Shown piece by piece: positions 10,623-18,850 of a stretch of 64,000 bases of DNA. Position 1 is the first letter of the stretch; every line of letters begins with the position of its first letter. The position numbers were made by a program, and so were the translations under genes. Origin of the DNA: Clavibacter michiganensis (lineage in GTDB: Bacteria > Actinomycetota > Actinomycetes > Actinomycetales > Microbacteriaceae); the NCBI RefSeq assembly GCF_016907085.1, contig NZ_JAFBBJ010000001.1, positions 1,364,001 through 1,428,000 of the forward strand. The letters are read 5' to 3'. The notes below the pieces were generated by a model. That model was not told the DNA's origin. It did not search any database and worked only from the letters and a program-made list of their open reading frames with translations.

Positions 10623-11930
10623 ATGCACACCGCACCCCAGGACGCCCCCGGTGACGGCACGGCGCGATCCGCCGGCCTCACCGCCGACGAGATCGACCGG
10701 ATCCGCCGCGACTTCCCCATCCTCGACTCGGAGGTGAACGGCCACCCGCTCGTCTACCTCGACTCGGCCGCCACCTCCCAGAAGCCGCGCCAGGTGCTGG
10801 ACGCGGAGCGCGCGTACCTGGAGCACCGCAACGCCGCCGTCCACCGGGGCGCGCACACGCTCGCGGCCCTCGCGACGGAGGAGTTCGAGGAGGCGCGGGA
10901 GAAAGTCGCGCGCTTCGTCGGCGTCGACGCGGGCGAGATCGTGTGGACCTCGAACGCGACCGAGGGGCTGAACCTCGTCGCGTACGGCCTCGGGAGCGCG
11001 GCCGCGCCGGCGTCGATCCGCGTGCGGGAGGGCGACGAGATCGTCGTCACGGAGTCGGAGCACCACGCGAACCTCATCCCGTGGCAGCAGCTCGCGCTCC
11101 GCACGGGCGCCCGGCTGCGGTTCATCCCCGTCGACGACCAGGGCGCGCTGCGGCTGGAGACGCTGGGCGACGTCATCACGGAGCGCACGCGCGTCGTCGC
11201 GCTCGCGCACGTCTTTAACGTGCTGGGCGGGGTCGCGCCGCTCGGACCCGTCATCGCGCGGGCGCGGGAGGTCGGGGCCCTCGTCGTGCTCGACGCCTGC
11301 CAGTCCGTGCCGCACCTCCCCGTCGACCTGCGCGCCCTCGACGTCGACCTCGCCGTGTTCTCCGGCCACAAGATGCTCGCGCCGACGGGCATCGGGGTGC
11401 TCTACGGGCGCCGCCAGGTGCTCGAGGCGCTGCCGCCGTTCCTCACGGGCGGGTCGATGATCACGACCGTGACGATGGAGGCGGCCGAGTTCCTCCCGCC
11501 ACCGCAGCGGTTCGAGGCCGGCACGCAGCGCATCTCGCAGGTCGTGGCGCTGGGCGTCGCGGTCGACTACCTCGAGGCGGTCGGCATGGACCGGATCGCG
11601 GAGCACGGGCGGCGCATCGGGGAGCGGCTCGTGACGGGTCTCTCGGGGATCACGGGCGTGCGCGTGCTCGGCCCGGCCGCCGACGGCCACCGTGTCGGGC
11701 TCGCGGCGTTCGACCTGGCGGGCGTGCACGCGCACGACGTGGGGCAGATCCTCGACGACCGCGGCATCGCCGTGCGCGTCGGCCACCACTGCGCGCAGCC
11801 GCTGCATCGCCGGCTCGGGCTCACCGCGTCGACGCGCGCGAGCGGGACCCTGCACACGACCGACGCCGAGATCGACCTGCTGCTGCAGGGCGTCGAGGAC
11901 GCCGCCGCCTTCTTCGGGTCCGGCCGATGA
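10623..11930 (+). CDS. sufS: Cysteine desulfurase SufS
   Basis: SufS is a pyridoxal-phosphate enzyme that takes sulfur from cysteine for Fe-S cluster assembly. The 435-residue protein shows the group II signature RRDFPILDSEVNG, YLDSAATSQKP, TEGLNLVAYGLG, the cofactor lysine in VFSGHKMLAPTG, and the catalytic cysteine in VRVGHHCAQPLHRRLG. The usual C-terminal RASFYLY segment reads RASGTLHTTDAEID, and the usual HVSNVLGT reads HVFNVLGG; these are unusual but not obviously inactivating. The gene overlaps sufU by 4 bases. No sufBCD genes are adjacent, so this is a detached sufS-sufU pair. ATG 10623 is the only good in-frame start, with a weak ribosome-binding site. Confidence 0.92.
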   Translation: MHTAPQDAPGDGTARSAGLTADEIDRIRRDFPILDSEVNGHPLVYLDSAATSQKPRQVLDAERAYLEHRNAAVHRGAHTLAALATEEFEEAREKVARFVGVDAGEIVWTSNATEGLNLVAYGLGSAAAPASIRVREGDEIVVTESEHHANLIPWQQLALRTGARLRFIPVDDQGALRLETLGDVITERTRVVALAHVFNVLGGVAPLGPVIARAREVGALVVLDACQSVPHLPVDLRALDVDLAVFSGHKMLAPTGIGVLYGRRQVLEALPPFLTGGSMITTVTMEAAEFLPPPQRFEAGTQRISQVVALGVAVDYLEAVGMDRIAEHGRRIGERLVTGLSGITGVRVLGPAADGHRVGLAAFDLAGVHAHDVGQILDDRGIAVRVGHHCAQPLHRRLGLTASTRASGTLHTTDAEIDLLLQGVEDAAAFFGSGR

Positions 11931-12370
11931 GCGCTCCCGCGTCTGGCGGCGGCGCGCTGTACCAGGAGCTGATCCTCGACCACTCGCGCACGCCCGAGGG
12001 CCAGGGCGACCCCACGGGCTGGCCGCTGCACGCGCACCAGGTGAACCCGACGTGCGGGGACGAGATCACCCTCGGGATCCGCGTCGAGGACGGTCGCGTG
12101 GCCGAGATCGCGTGGACGGGACACGGCTGCGCGATCTCGCAGGCGTCGGCGTCGATGCTCGTCGGCGTGCTCGACGGCGCGGACCTGGAGACCGTGCACG
12201 CGCGGGCCGAGGCGTTCCGCGAGGTCATGCGGAGCCGAGGCGCGTCCCACCTCGACCCGGAGGAGTTCGGCGACGCGGTCGCGCTCGACGGGGTCTCACG
12301 GTACGTGGGCCGCGTGAAGTGCGCGATGCTGCCGTGGACGACGCTGGAGGAGGCGCTCCGGGCGGGCTGA
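11927..12370 (+). CDS. sufU: SufU-type Fe-S assembly sulfur acceptor
   Basis: This 147-residue zinc protein of the SufU/IscU fold accepts sulfur from SufS. Its three conserved cysteines are in NPTCGDEITL, GHGCAISQASASML and GRVKCAMLPW, and the insertion before the last cysteine is typical of SufU rather than IscU. Its start codon overlaps the sufS stop, which supports a functional pair. Confidence 0.93.
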   Translation: MSAPASGGGALYQELILDHSRTPEGQGDPTGWPLHAHQVNPTCGDEITLGIRVEDGRVAEIAWTGHGCAISQASASMLVGVLDGADLETVHARAEAFREVMRSRGASHLDPEEFGDAVALDGVSRYVGRVKCAMLPWTTLEEALRAG

Positions 12371-12449
12371 CCCGGCCGTCCCCGCGCGGGGCGGGCAGAG
12401 TGGGGAGACGGGCCGCGCGAGGCGGCCGCCCGCGACACCAGGAGGATCC

Positions 12450-12845
12450 GTGGCCCCCGACGACGACATGCCGAGCACCATCCGCCGCTCCCCCGAGCAC
12501 GCGCAGGCCACCTGGTCGGCGGCGCACGCGGCGGCCGAGGAGCAGTACGGATCCGGCGAGCGCGCCGAGCGCACCGCCTACGCCGCGCTCAAGCACGGCT
12601 TCGAGAAGGTCGGCGACCACTGGGAGCCGAAGGAGTCAGCGGGGCCGTCGGACGCGGGCGCCGAGGAGCGCGGCGCGGGCACGGCCGGCGGGGTCGACGC
12701 GAACGCGTCGAAGGCGCACCTGATGGAGGTGGCGCGCCGTCTCGACGTCGCCGGCCGCAGCCGCATGACGAAGGACGAGCTGGTGGAGGGGATCCGGAAG
12801 GCGAACGACCGCGAGACCCGCCGGGCGCGCGAGCGCGAGGGCTGA
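12450..12845 (+). CDS. ChaB-domain protein with C-terminal Rho_N/SAP-like motif
   Basis: The 131-residue protein begins with a ChaB domain (residues 7-60: MPSTIRRSPEHAQATWSAAH to GFEKVGDHWEPK). After an acidic Gly/Ala-rich linker it ends in a Rho_N-like helical segment (ASKAHLMEVARRLDVAGRSR, then MTKDELVEGI), a nucleic-acid-binding fold. It was first linked to cation transport (ChaB), but the combination with Rho_N suggests a nucleic-acid-related role; the function is unknown. The start is GTG 12450 with a strong AGGAGGA site. It follows sufU by about 80 bases. Confidence 0.82.
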   Translation: MAPDDDMPSTIRRSPEHAQATWSAAHAAAEEQYGSGERAERTAYAALKHGFEKVGDHWEPKESAGPSDAGAEERGAGTAGGVDANASKAHLMEVARRLDVAGRSRMTKDELVEGIRKANDRETRRAREREG

Positions 12846-12847
12846 GG

Positions 12848-12880
12848 CGGGGCGCCCGTCCCGAACGGACGGGCGCCCCG
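12848..12880. terminator. Bidirectional terminator between ChaB-like and GH43-like genes
   Basis: A perfect 14-bp stem (CGGGGCGCCCGTCC and its complement) with a 5-base loop sits between two convergent stop codons. Confidence 0.75.
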
Positions 12881-12885
12881 TCGGG

Positions 12886-15735
12886 TCAGCCGATCGTCGT
12901 GCCGCCGCGCACGTCGTCGAGCACCGTGAGGAGCGCGCCCTGCGTCCAGACGCCGACGCGCCCGGTCGCGTCGTGGAAGCGCGCCGCGTCGGCGTCGGAG
13001 AGCTCCCTGGTGCCGACGAGGTCGTCGCCGAGCTGGATCTCCACGGTGTCGTCCGCCGTGTACCGCGCGGTGAGCACGTCGCCCGCGATCAGCCGCACCG
13101 GGATCGCCGGGTAGGCCGTGCGGGTGCCGTCGGTCGCGATGGCGGTCGTCGTGATCGCCTTCGACCGCGCGTCGTAGGTCACGGTGATCGCGCCGCGGTC
13201 GACCGTGCGGGCCGACTGCGCCTTGAGCACCAGGCCCACGGACCGCGCCGTGCGCGCCACCTTGGTCAGCGTCACGGACGCCTCCTGCGTGGCGCCGAGC
13301 ACCTCGGGTCGGAGCAGCGCGCCGCCCTGGTAGGGGCGGAGCGTGCCGGCCGCGAGGCGGTAGGCGGTGGCGGCGGTGTCGCCGGTCCAGGATCCGCCGA
13401 CCGCGGAGCCGCGGCGCGCGAAGTCGTCGAGCACGGCCGCCTGCACCCGGAAGGTGCGCGTGATCGACTCGGCGGGGGCGAACTCGCCGTCCCCGGCCTG
13501 TGTGGCGGTGATCGTGCAGACGCCCGCGGAGGTCGGCGAGAGCCGCGTCCCCGTGACCGTGCACGCGCCGGACGCCTGGAACGACACGGGTAGGCGCGAG
13601 GTCGCGGTGGCCGTCAGAGCGATCGCGTCGCCGCCCGCGGTCGCGCCGGTCGGCGCGGTGAACGCGATCGTCTGCGCGGCGAGCGCGGCCGGGCCGCCGG
13701 ACACCATGAGGAAGCTGACCTGGATGTCCGGGCCCGCCGCCTTCGCGATCTCCACCCTCAGCACCCCGTCCGCCCCGACGGTCGCGGTGTACGCGCTCGA
13801 CGAGTCGGCGCCGAACGGCCGGGCGGTCTCCACGACCTGCCCGTTGAGCGTGATGCGCGCGGCGCGGCTGGCGGTGGTCCACGGGTCCGAGAACCCGAGG
13901 TCGACGCGGTGCTCGCCCGGGGTGAGCCCGCCGAAGGAGTAGGTCAGCGTCGCGCCGGACTTCGCCCAGCGCAGCGTCGAGTAGAGGTCGCCGGTGGCGT
14001 CGCCCTTCACGTCGCTGGATCCGGTCCAGCCCCAGGTGGCGCCCGTGGCAGGATCCGCGCCGAGGGGCTGCTCCGGGACCGAGCCGAGGAGCGGCCCGTC
14101 GGCGGCGGACGCGGCGACGATCGCCGCCCAGTCGGCCGTGGCCCAGCCGCCCGCGTCGACCGCGTACTCGAGGTCCTGCGGGACGACGACCACGCGGCGG
14201 ACGAGCGTGCGCCCGTCGTCGAGGGTGCCGCGGAGCTGCACGGGGCCGGCCCCGGCGAGCGCCGCGGCCTCCCAGGTGATCCCCGTCGTCGTGGTCGCGC
14301 CGCCGCTGGTCACCTCGACCTCGGCCGGCAGCGCGGAGGCGTCGTCGGTGCGCACAATCGCGGGGATCGCGGTCGTGACCTCCCACGGCGCGTACGCCGG
14401 GATGTCGCGGACGCTCCACGTGCCCGGGTTCGCGAGGGTCATGGATCCGCCCTCGCCGAAGGACAGCGGCAGCCAGATGTAGGGCGCGTTCGCGAGGTCG
14501 TCCGGGGTCCACCGGTCGCCCATGTAGGCGAAGCGGCCGTTCTCCGGGTCGATCGGGATCACGGAGGTGCTCTGCGAGCCGAAGGTCGTGCCGGCGCCGT
14601 CGCCCTGCGCGGGGTTGCCGCGGTCGGTCCAGGTGCCGAGGATGTCGGTCGCCGTGGCGTAGGACGCCGGGTTCGGGTTCCAGCCCGTCGCACCCGAGGT
14701 GATCAGGTAGTAGGTGCCGTGCGACTTGAACAGCACGGGCGCCTCGCGGTGCGCGCCGACGTAGGGGCGCGTGAAGTCGACGCCCTTGACGGCGTCGGCC
14801 GGACCCGTGGCGAGCGCGGTGTAGTCGGCGTCGAGCTTCGAGATGTAGAGCGAGTAGTTCTCCTCGCTCGAGTAGACGATGTAGGCGGTCCCGTCGTCGT
14901 CGACGAAGAGGTTCATGTCGCGCGCCATGCCCTTGCTCTCGGGCTGGTAGTCGGGCTCCCCGGGCGGCGCCTCGTGCAGGCGGTAGTCCTGGAGGTAGCG
15001 GAACGGGCCGGTCGGCGAGTCGGAGACGGCGACGCCCGCGGTGGCCTTGGCGTACTGCGCGTCGCTCGTGGCGGTGGGGCCGTCGGTGTGGATCCACATC
15101 ACCCACTGGCCGGTCGCCGCGTTGTGGACGACCTTCGGGCGCTCGAGGATCGCGGCGGGGCGCGTGGATCCGCCGGCGGGCACGGTGCCGAGGTCCTCGT
15201 AGACGGCGGCGCGCGCGTCGGCGTCGAGGTCGCCGTAGAGGCCGGCGAAGTAGGGGTCGGCGTCGAACTGGTCGGGCGACGACATGGCCCGGAGGACGAG
15301 GCCCTCGTCGGTCCAGGCCTCGAGGTCGTGCGAGGAGTAGACGTGCACGCCGGGGCTCGAGGCGTAGCCGTTGGAGCGGTCCTCGCCGTACCAGTAGTAG
15401 ATCGTGTCGCCGGCCTCGTCGACAGACGGGACGATCTGGCCGCCGTGGGCCTGGATCACCTCGCCGGACGTGTCGAGACGGGCCTCACCGGGCGTGAAGG
15501 TGGCGTCCTCGACGGCCGCCGGCGCTGGCGGGGTCGCGGCGGCCGGAGCGGCGGCGCGGGCGGCGGCGGGTGCCGACGCGTGCGTCGCGGCGTGCGCCGG
15601 CAGGCCCGCGAGGGACAGGGCGGTGGCGAGCCCCGCGGTGACGGCGAGCGCCCGGATGCCCCTCCTCCTCGTGGGGCTCGGGGCCTCGCCTTCGACGGGC
15701 GTCCCGCGTCCGGGTGCGGATGGTTGCGTGATCAT
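12886..15735 (-). CDS. Secreted GH43-type glycosidase (beta-1,3-galactosidase-like) with accessory domains
   Basis: The 949-residue protein has a signal peptide (RRRGIRALAVTAGLATALSL, ending AHA) and an Ala-rich linker. The five-bladed GH43 domain (about residues 80-400) opens with IQAHGGQIVPSVDEAGDTIYY and WYGEDRSNGY, as in galactan beta-1,3-galactosidases, and continues with KVVHNAATGQWVMWIHTDG, GMARDMNLFVDDDGTAYIVY and HREAPVLFKSHGTYYLITSG. Then follow a linker with bacterial Ig-like strands, a malectin/CBM-like domain (YAVDAGGWATADW onward), another Ig-like repeat (QTIAFTAPTGATAGGDAIAL) and a C-terminal laminin-G-like beta domain (LDDFARRGSAVGGSW). It probably degrades plant arabinogalactan outside the cell. 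The start is ATG 15735; longer upstream sequence is Arg/Gly-rich and non-conserved. Confidence 0.85.
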   Translation of the reverse strand: MITQPSAPGRGTPVEGEAPSPTRRRGIRALAVTAGLATALSLAGLPAHAATHASAPAAARAAAPAAATPPAPAAVEDATFTPGEARLDTSGEVIQAHGGQIVPSVDEAGDTIYYWYGEDRSNGYASSPGVHVYSSHDLEAWTDEGLVLRAMSSPDQFDADPYFAGLYGDLDADARAAVYEDLGTVPAGGSTRPAAILERPKVVHNAATGQWVMWIHTDGPTATSDAQYAKATAGVAVSDSPTGPFRYLQDYRLHEAPPGEPDYQPESKGMARDMNLFVDDDGTAYIVYSSEENYSLYISKLDADYTALATGPADAVKGVDFTRPYVGAHREAPVLFKSHGTYYLITSGATGWNPNPASYATATDILGTWTDRGNPAQGDGAGTTFGSQSTSVIPIDPENGRFAYMGDRWTPDDLANAPYIWLPLSFGEGGSMTLANPGTWSVRDIPAYAPWEVTTAIPAIVRTDDASALPAEVEVTSGGATTTTGITWEAAALAGAGPVQLRGTLDDGRTLVRRVVVVPQDLEYAVDAGGWATADWAAIVAASAADGPLLGSVPEQPLGADPATGATWGWTGSSDVKGDATGDLYSTLRWAKSGATLTYSFGGLTPGEHRVDLGFSDPWTTASRAARITLNGQVVETARPFGADSSSAYTATVGADGVLRVEIAKAAGPDIQVSFLMVSGGPAALAAQTIAFTAPTGATAGGDAIALTATATSRLPVSFQASGACTVTGTRLSPTSAGVCTITATQAGDGEFAPAESITRTFRVQAAVLDDFARRGSAVGGSWTGDTAATAYRLAAGTLRPYQGGALLRPEVLGATQEASVTLTKVARTARSVGLVLKAQSARTVDRGAITVTYDARSKAITTTAIATDGTRTAYPAIPVRLIAGDVLTARYTADDTVEIQLGDDLVGTRELSDADAARFHDATGRVGVWTQGALLTVLDDVRGGTTIG

Positions 15736-15833
15736 CGTCGATCGTCCTCCAGGTGCGCGATGCGGATCCGGACGCCCCGCATCGTCGCGGTGCCCCCTCG
15801 CATCGCCTCCCACGCTAGCCCCGGAGGTCGGTG

Positions 15834-15869
15834 CCATGTCACATGGGATCCGGGGTGGACCTCCCATGC
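15834..15869 (-). promoter_or_regulatory. Overlapping inverted repeats upstream of the GH43-like gene
   Basis: CCATGT-C-ACATGG (15834-15846) is a 6-bp inverted repeat. CATGGGA paired with TCCCATG (15843-15869) overlaps it. They lie about 100 bases upstream of the gene in a 159-base gap and could be operators. No specific regulator is implied. Confidence 0.35.
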
Positions 15870-15894
15870 CGGACCCCGCGCGCCGTCCGCCGGG

Positions 15895-16449
15895 TCAGGG
15901 AAGGTCGACCCGGAACAGCTCGCAGTCCGCGTCGTAGTAGGCGCGCGTGCGGCCGAGGGGACGCATCCCGATCCGCCGGCACACGGCCTGCGACGGCGCG
16001 TTCTCCGGGTTCGTCACGGCCAGCACCCGGGTCAGCCCGCCCTCGGCCGCGTGCGCGAGCACCCGCCGGGCCGCCTCCGTCGCGACGCCGCGACCCCACG
16101 CGTCCGGATGCAGGTGCCAGCCGATCTCCGTCTCGCCGTCCTCCGGCGCGTCGCGCGGGGCCGGGTCGTCGCCGGCGAGCGGCGCGGCCGACGCGGGCAG
16201 GTCCTTGAGCAGGAGCGTGCCGAGGAGCGCGCCGCCGTCGCGGTCCTCGATCGCCCAGATGCCGCGCACGGGGTGGTCGAGCGCGGCGTAGCGGGCGGAG
16301 CGCGCGACGGCCTGGGCGGGATCCGTCTGCACCGCGCCCGTGCCGATCCACCGCATCACCTCGGGCCGCGAATGCAGGTCGAGGAGGAAGGGCGCGTCGG
16401 CCTCCGTGAAGCGGCGGAGGAGCAGGCGGTCGGTCGCGAGGTCGGGCAT
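15895..16449 (-). CDS. GNAT N-acetyltransferase (RimJ/RimL-like)
   Basis: This is a 184-residue acetyl-CoA-dependent acetyltransferase. The GNAT core includes LATDRLLLRRFTEADAPFL, GIWAIEDRDGGALLGTLLLK, the acetyl-CoA-binding helix ETEIGWHLHPDAWGRGVATEA, and VTNPENAPSQAVCRRIGMRP. It resembles the branch that acetylates ribosomal-protein termini or small molecules; the substrate is unknown. It stands alone, with its start 48 bases from the divergent zinc-ribbon protein gene. Confidence 0.88.
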   Translation of the reverse strand: MPDLATDRLLLRRFTEADAPFLLDLHSRPEVMRWIGTGAVQTDPAQAVARSARYAALDHPVRGIWAIEDRDGGALLGTLLLKDLPASAAPLAGDDPAPRDAPEDGETEIGWHLHPDAWGRGVATEAARRVLAHAAEGGLTRVLAVTNPENAPSQAVCRRIGMRPLGRTRAYYDADCELFRVDLP

Positions 16450-16497
16450 CGCCCCAGGCTAGTCAGCGACGTCGGTGGCTCCCCCTAGCGTGACGGC

Positions 16498-17583
16498 ATG
16501 CCCGAGCCGGTGGATGCGTGGTGGGCGCGACGCCGCTGGTCGCGCGGCCTCGACGTGCCGTACCCGGTGGGCACCTACCGGGAGGCGTGGGCGTCGTTCC
16601 CCGTGCTCATCCGGCAGTACCACCCGGATCTCAACCGCGGCATCACGCTCACGCAGGTGCCGCCCGCGGCCGACGTCCTCCTCACCTGGCAGTGCGACGT
16701 CGGGCACGTCTTCGTCGCGACGCCCGAGGAGCAGCGGAGGCGGCCGGGCCGCGAGCGCCGCCGCTCGTCGTGGTGCCCGGACTGCGCGGAGGCCGCGGCG
16801 CCGCGCACGCCCGTGCTGCCGATGGCGGATCAGGTGCGGTGGCCCGGGGCGTCGCCGCTCGTGGCGGGGCCGGTGGCGGGCGGATCCGCGTCCGGCGCGT
16901 CCGGCGGATCGCCGTCGACGGCCGGCGGCCAGACGCGTCCCCGGCGCGGCGCGCGCGACGGACGGCCCGCGGTCGGCGGCACGGCCCGCGACCGGCGTGG
17001 GAAGAACGGCACCCCGAGCACGGTCGGGCCCGACGAGCGCCGCGGATCCCCCGCCACGGCCACCACGCCGACCCGCGCCCGCCGATCCCCCGCCGTCTGC
17101 GCGAAGACGCCCGACCTCCCCGTCGGCGAGCCGTTCGCCAGCGCGTGCGCGCCGCCGCCCGCGTCCGCCGTCGAGGAGCGCCTGCGGCAGGATCTCGCCG
17201 CGCGCCTGGATCACACGCCCGGCCTGAACGCCGTACGGCTCGCCCGCCCCTTCTTCGAGCACCTCGAGGCGTGGCCCGACATCCTGCTGCCCGAGCTGCG
17301 TGTCGCGATCGAGTACGACTCGACCGGCCGCCACGGCCTCGAGCACGTCGGCCGCCGCGAGGAGGCCGACCGACGCAAGGACCGCGCGCTGCGGGCCGCC
17401 GGCTGGGAGGTGATCCGCATCCGCACCGGCAAGCTGCCGCCCCTCGGGCCGTACGACCTGTGCGTCGCGGGCCTCACCCGCGGCACGGTGGATCAGCTCC
17501 TCGACCGGCTCCGCGAGATCCGCGGCCCGTTCCTGGTGGACGCCTACCTGCGGGAGGTGCCGCCGCCGGCCGCGACCGGATGA
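16498..17583 (+). CDS. Zinc-ribbon protein with C-terminal VSR/DUF559-like endonuclease fold
   Basis: The 361-residue protein has an N-terminal treble-clef-like zinc ribbon (Cys66, His70 in WQCDVGH; Cys93 and Cys96 in WCPDC), preceded by YHPDLNRGITLTQVPPAADV as in zinc-ribbon proteins of Microbacteriaceae. Residues 100-225 are low-complexity Gly/Ser/Arg/Pro. Residues 225-345 match a PD-(D/E)XK core of the VSR/DUF559 type: Asp261, LPELRVAIEYDSTGRHG with Glu272 and Asp274, then DRRKDRALRAAGWEVIRIRT. It is probably a DNA-binding nuclease, for repair or defence. It is convergent with the GIY-YIG gene, 20 bases away. The frame uses typical host codons. Confidence 0.75.
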   Translation: MPEPVDAWWARRRWSRGLDVPYPVGTYREAWASFPVLIRQYHPDLNRGITLTQVPPAADVLLTWQCDVGHVFVATPEEQRRRPGRERRRSSWCPDCAEAAAPRTPVLPMADQVRWPGASPLVAGPVAGGSASGASGGSPSTAGGQTRPRRGARDGRPAVGGTARDRRGKNGTPSTVGPDERRGSPATATTPTRARRSPAVCAKTPDLPVGEPFASACAPPPASAVEERLRQDLAARLDHTPGLNAVRLARPFFEHLEAWPDILLPELRVAIEYDSTGRHGLEHVGRREEADRRKDRALRAAGWEVIRIRTGKLPPLGPYDLCVAGLTRGTVDQLLDRLREIRGPFLVDAYLREVPPPAATG

Positions 17584-17602
17584 GCGGCGCGGGCCGCGGG
17601 CG

Positions 17603-18166
17603 TCAGCTGACCCGCAGCGCCAGCGCCTCGCTCCGCCAGCGGGCGAGCAGCTCCCACGGATCCGGCTGGCCCGCGGCGAGCGCGGCGACGTGCGCCCGCA
17701 GCTCGGTGTCGAGCGCGAACCACTCGGTGCGGTCGTAGCGCTGCCGCGCGAACCGCGCGTGCCGGGCCCGCTCCACCGATCGACCGCCGCGTTCGAAGGC
17801 CAGCAGGTCGTCGTGCCGCAGCGTGCCGAGCCGCTGCCGCGGATTGGCGCTGGTGCCGATCTTCATCCGGTCGCCGAAGCGGATGTAGTAGACGACGTCG
17901 ACGCGCGGCGGCGCCAGCTCCCCGTCCGGGTGGTCGCCGTGCCGCCACTCGCACACCGCGCACAGCCAGCCCGACGGGTACCGGACGCCGAGGCGTGATC
18001 CGCACGCCGGGCAGGGCGACGGCAGCACGTCCTCGACGCCGTGCTCGCGCTCCGCCCACGCGGCCGCGCCCACGAGGTGCACGGCGCACAGCGGCACGGG
18101 TGCGCCGGGTTCAGCCGCCGCGTCGCAGCCCTCGGCGCGGCACGGGGCGGATCCGGTCGACGTCAT
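17603..18166 (-). CDS. Zinc-finger GIY-YIG-type nuclease-domain protein
   Basis: The 187-residue protein begins with two candidate zinc sites (Cys9/Cys14/Cys27/His30 and Cys52/Cys55/Cys69/Cys72). Residues 88-150 match the T5orf172/MUG113 branch of the GIY-YIG superfamily: DVVYYIRFGDRMKIGTSANP, then RQRLGTL, then a helix with Glu132 and His136, and RYDRTEWF. This branch occurs in phage and mobile-element proteins and in stand-alone bacterial genes, and it may cut DNA. Its target is unknown. It is convergent with the VSR-like protein gene. Confidence 0.75.
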   Translation of the reverse strand: MTSTGSAPCRAEGCDAAAEPGAPVPLCAVHLVGAAAWAEREHGVEDVLPSPCPACGSRLGVRYPSGWLCAVCEWRHGDHPDGELAPPRVDVVYYIRFGDRMKIGTSANPRQRLGTLRHDDLLAFERGGRSVERARHARFARQRYDRTEWFALDTELRAHVAALAAGQPDPWELLARWRSEALALRVS

Positions 18167-18201
18167 GCCCCGACGCTATGCGCGGGCGCCGACACCGGAA
18201 C

Positions 18202-18218
18202 CCGGACCGGCGGTCCGG
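18202..18218 (-). terminator. Short hairpin after the small membrane-anchored protein
   Basis: CCGGACC-GGC-GGTCCGG is a perfect 7-bp hairpin 6 bases past the stop of the minus-strand gene. It is a weak terminator candidate. Confidence 0.35.
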
Positions 18219-18224
18219 ACGACC

Positions 18225-18674
18225 TCAGCGCGCCGCCCGCACGACGAAGGGCGCCTGGTCCTCGAGGCCACGGCGGAGCTCGACCGAGGTCCACGGCACG
18301 GGAGCGTCGGCGAAGATCGGCTCGAGCACCTCCCACATGATGCGGCGGTCCGGGCCGACGAAGTAGACGTCGTAGGAGTCCTCGCCGAACTCGTTGCCGT
18401 CGATCCATCCGGCCTCGAGCAGCTGCAGGGCGTCATCGCCCGCGATCTCGGTCGCGGCCAGCGACTCGAACGCCTCGTACGCGGTCGCCGCCTCGCCGGC
18501 CTCGAAGCGCAGCACGACCCAGTCGTCGGGCTCGTCCTCGCGGGTCCACGGGCGCGCGGCCGCGACGATCGCCATGGTCAGGCCGGTGATGATCCCGGTG
18601 AGGAGGAGCGCCCGGATCCGCGGCGTCATGGCCGCGCCCGCCCGGCGTCTCCTGCTGCTGCGCTCATGCGACAT
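18225..18674 (-). CDS. Small membrane-anchored protein of unknown function
   Basis: I do not recognise this 149-residue product. An Arg-rich N-terminus (SHERSSRRRRAG) leads into one hydrophobic helix (ALLLTGIITGLTMAIVAAA), then an acidic soluble domain with WVVLRFEAGEAATAYEAFESL and SYDVYFVGPDRRIMWEVLEP. The soluble part is probably extracytoplasmic. ATG 18674 is preceded by GGGACGGGG; ATG 18629 (MTPRIRALLL) is a possible alternative. It stands alone and is divergent from the next gene. Confidence 0.6.
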   Translation of the reverse strand: MSHERSSRRRRAGAAMTPRIRALLLTGIITGLTMAIVAAARPWTREDEPDDWVVLRFEAGEAATAYEAFESLAATEIAGDDALQLLEAGWIDGNEFGEDSYDVYFVGPDRRIMWEVLEPIFADAPVPWTSVELRRGLEDQAPFVVRAAR

Positions 18675-18850
18675 CCCCGTCCCGGCGGCCGTCCACCCGG
18701 GACCGCGCACCACGTCCCAGTATCCCCGCACGATCGCCTCCGTGGCGTGTCGACCGCGAACCTGGACCGGGAACGGTCCTGATGGGTACCTTTCCCTCCA
18801 CGAGCAGGCGGTCCGCCTGCTCACCCCGTCCGCTTGGCCGAAGGAGCGCA

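Noticed and set aside
13909..16488. Plus-strand open frame of 859 codons opposite the GH43-like and GNAT genes
   Set aside because: Low-complexity antisense shadow caused by high GC; no start context or motif.
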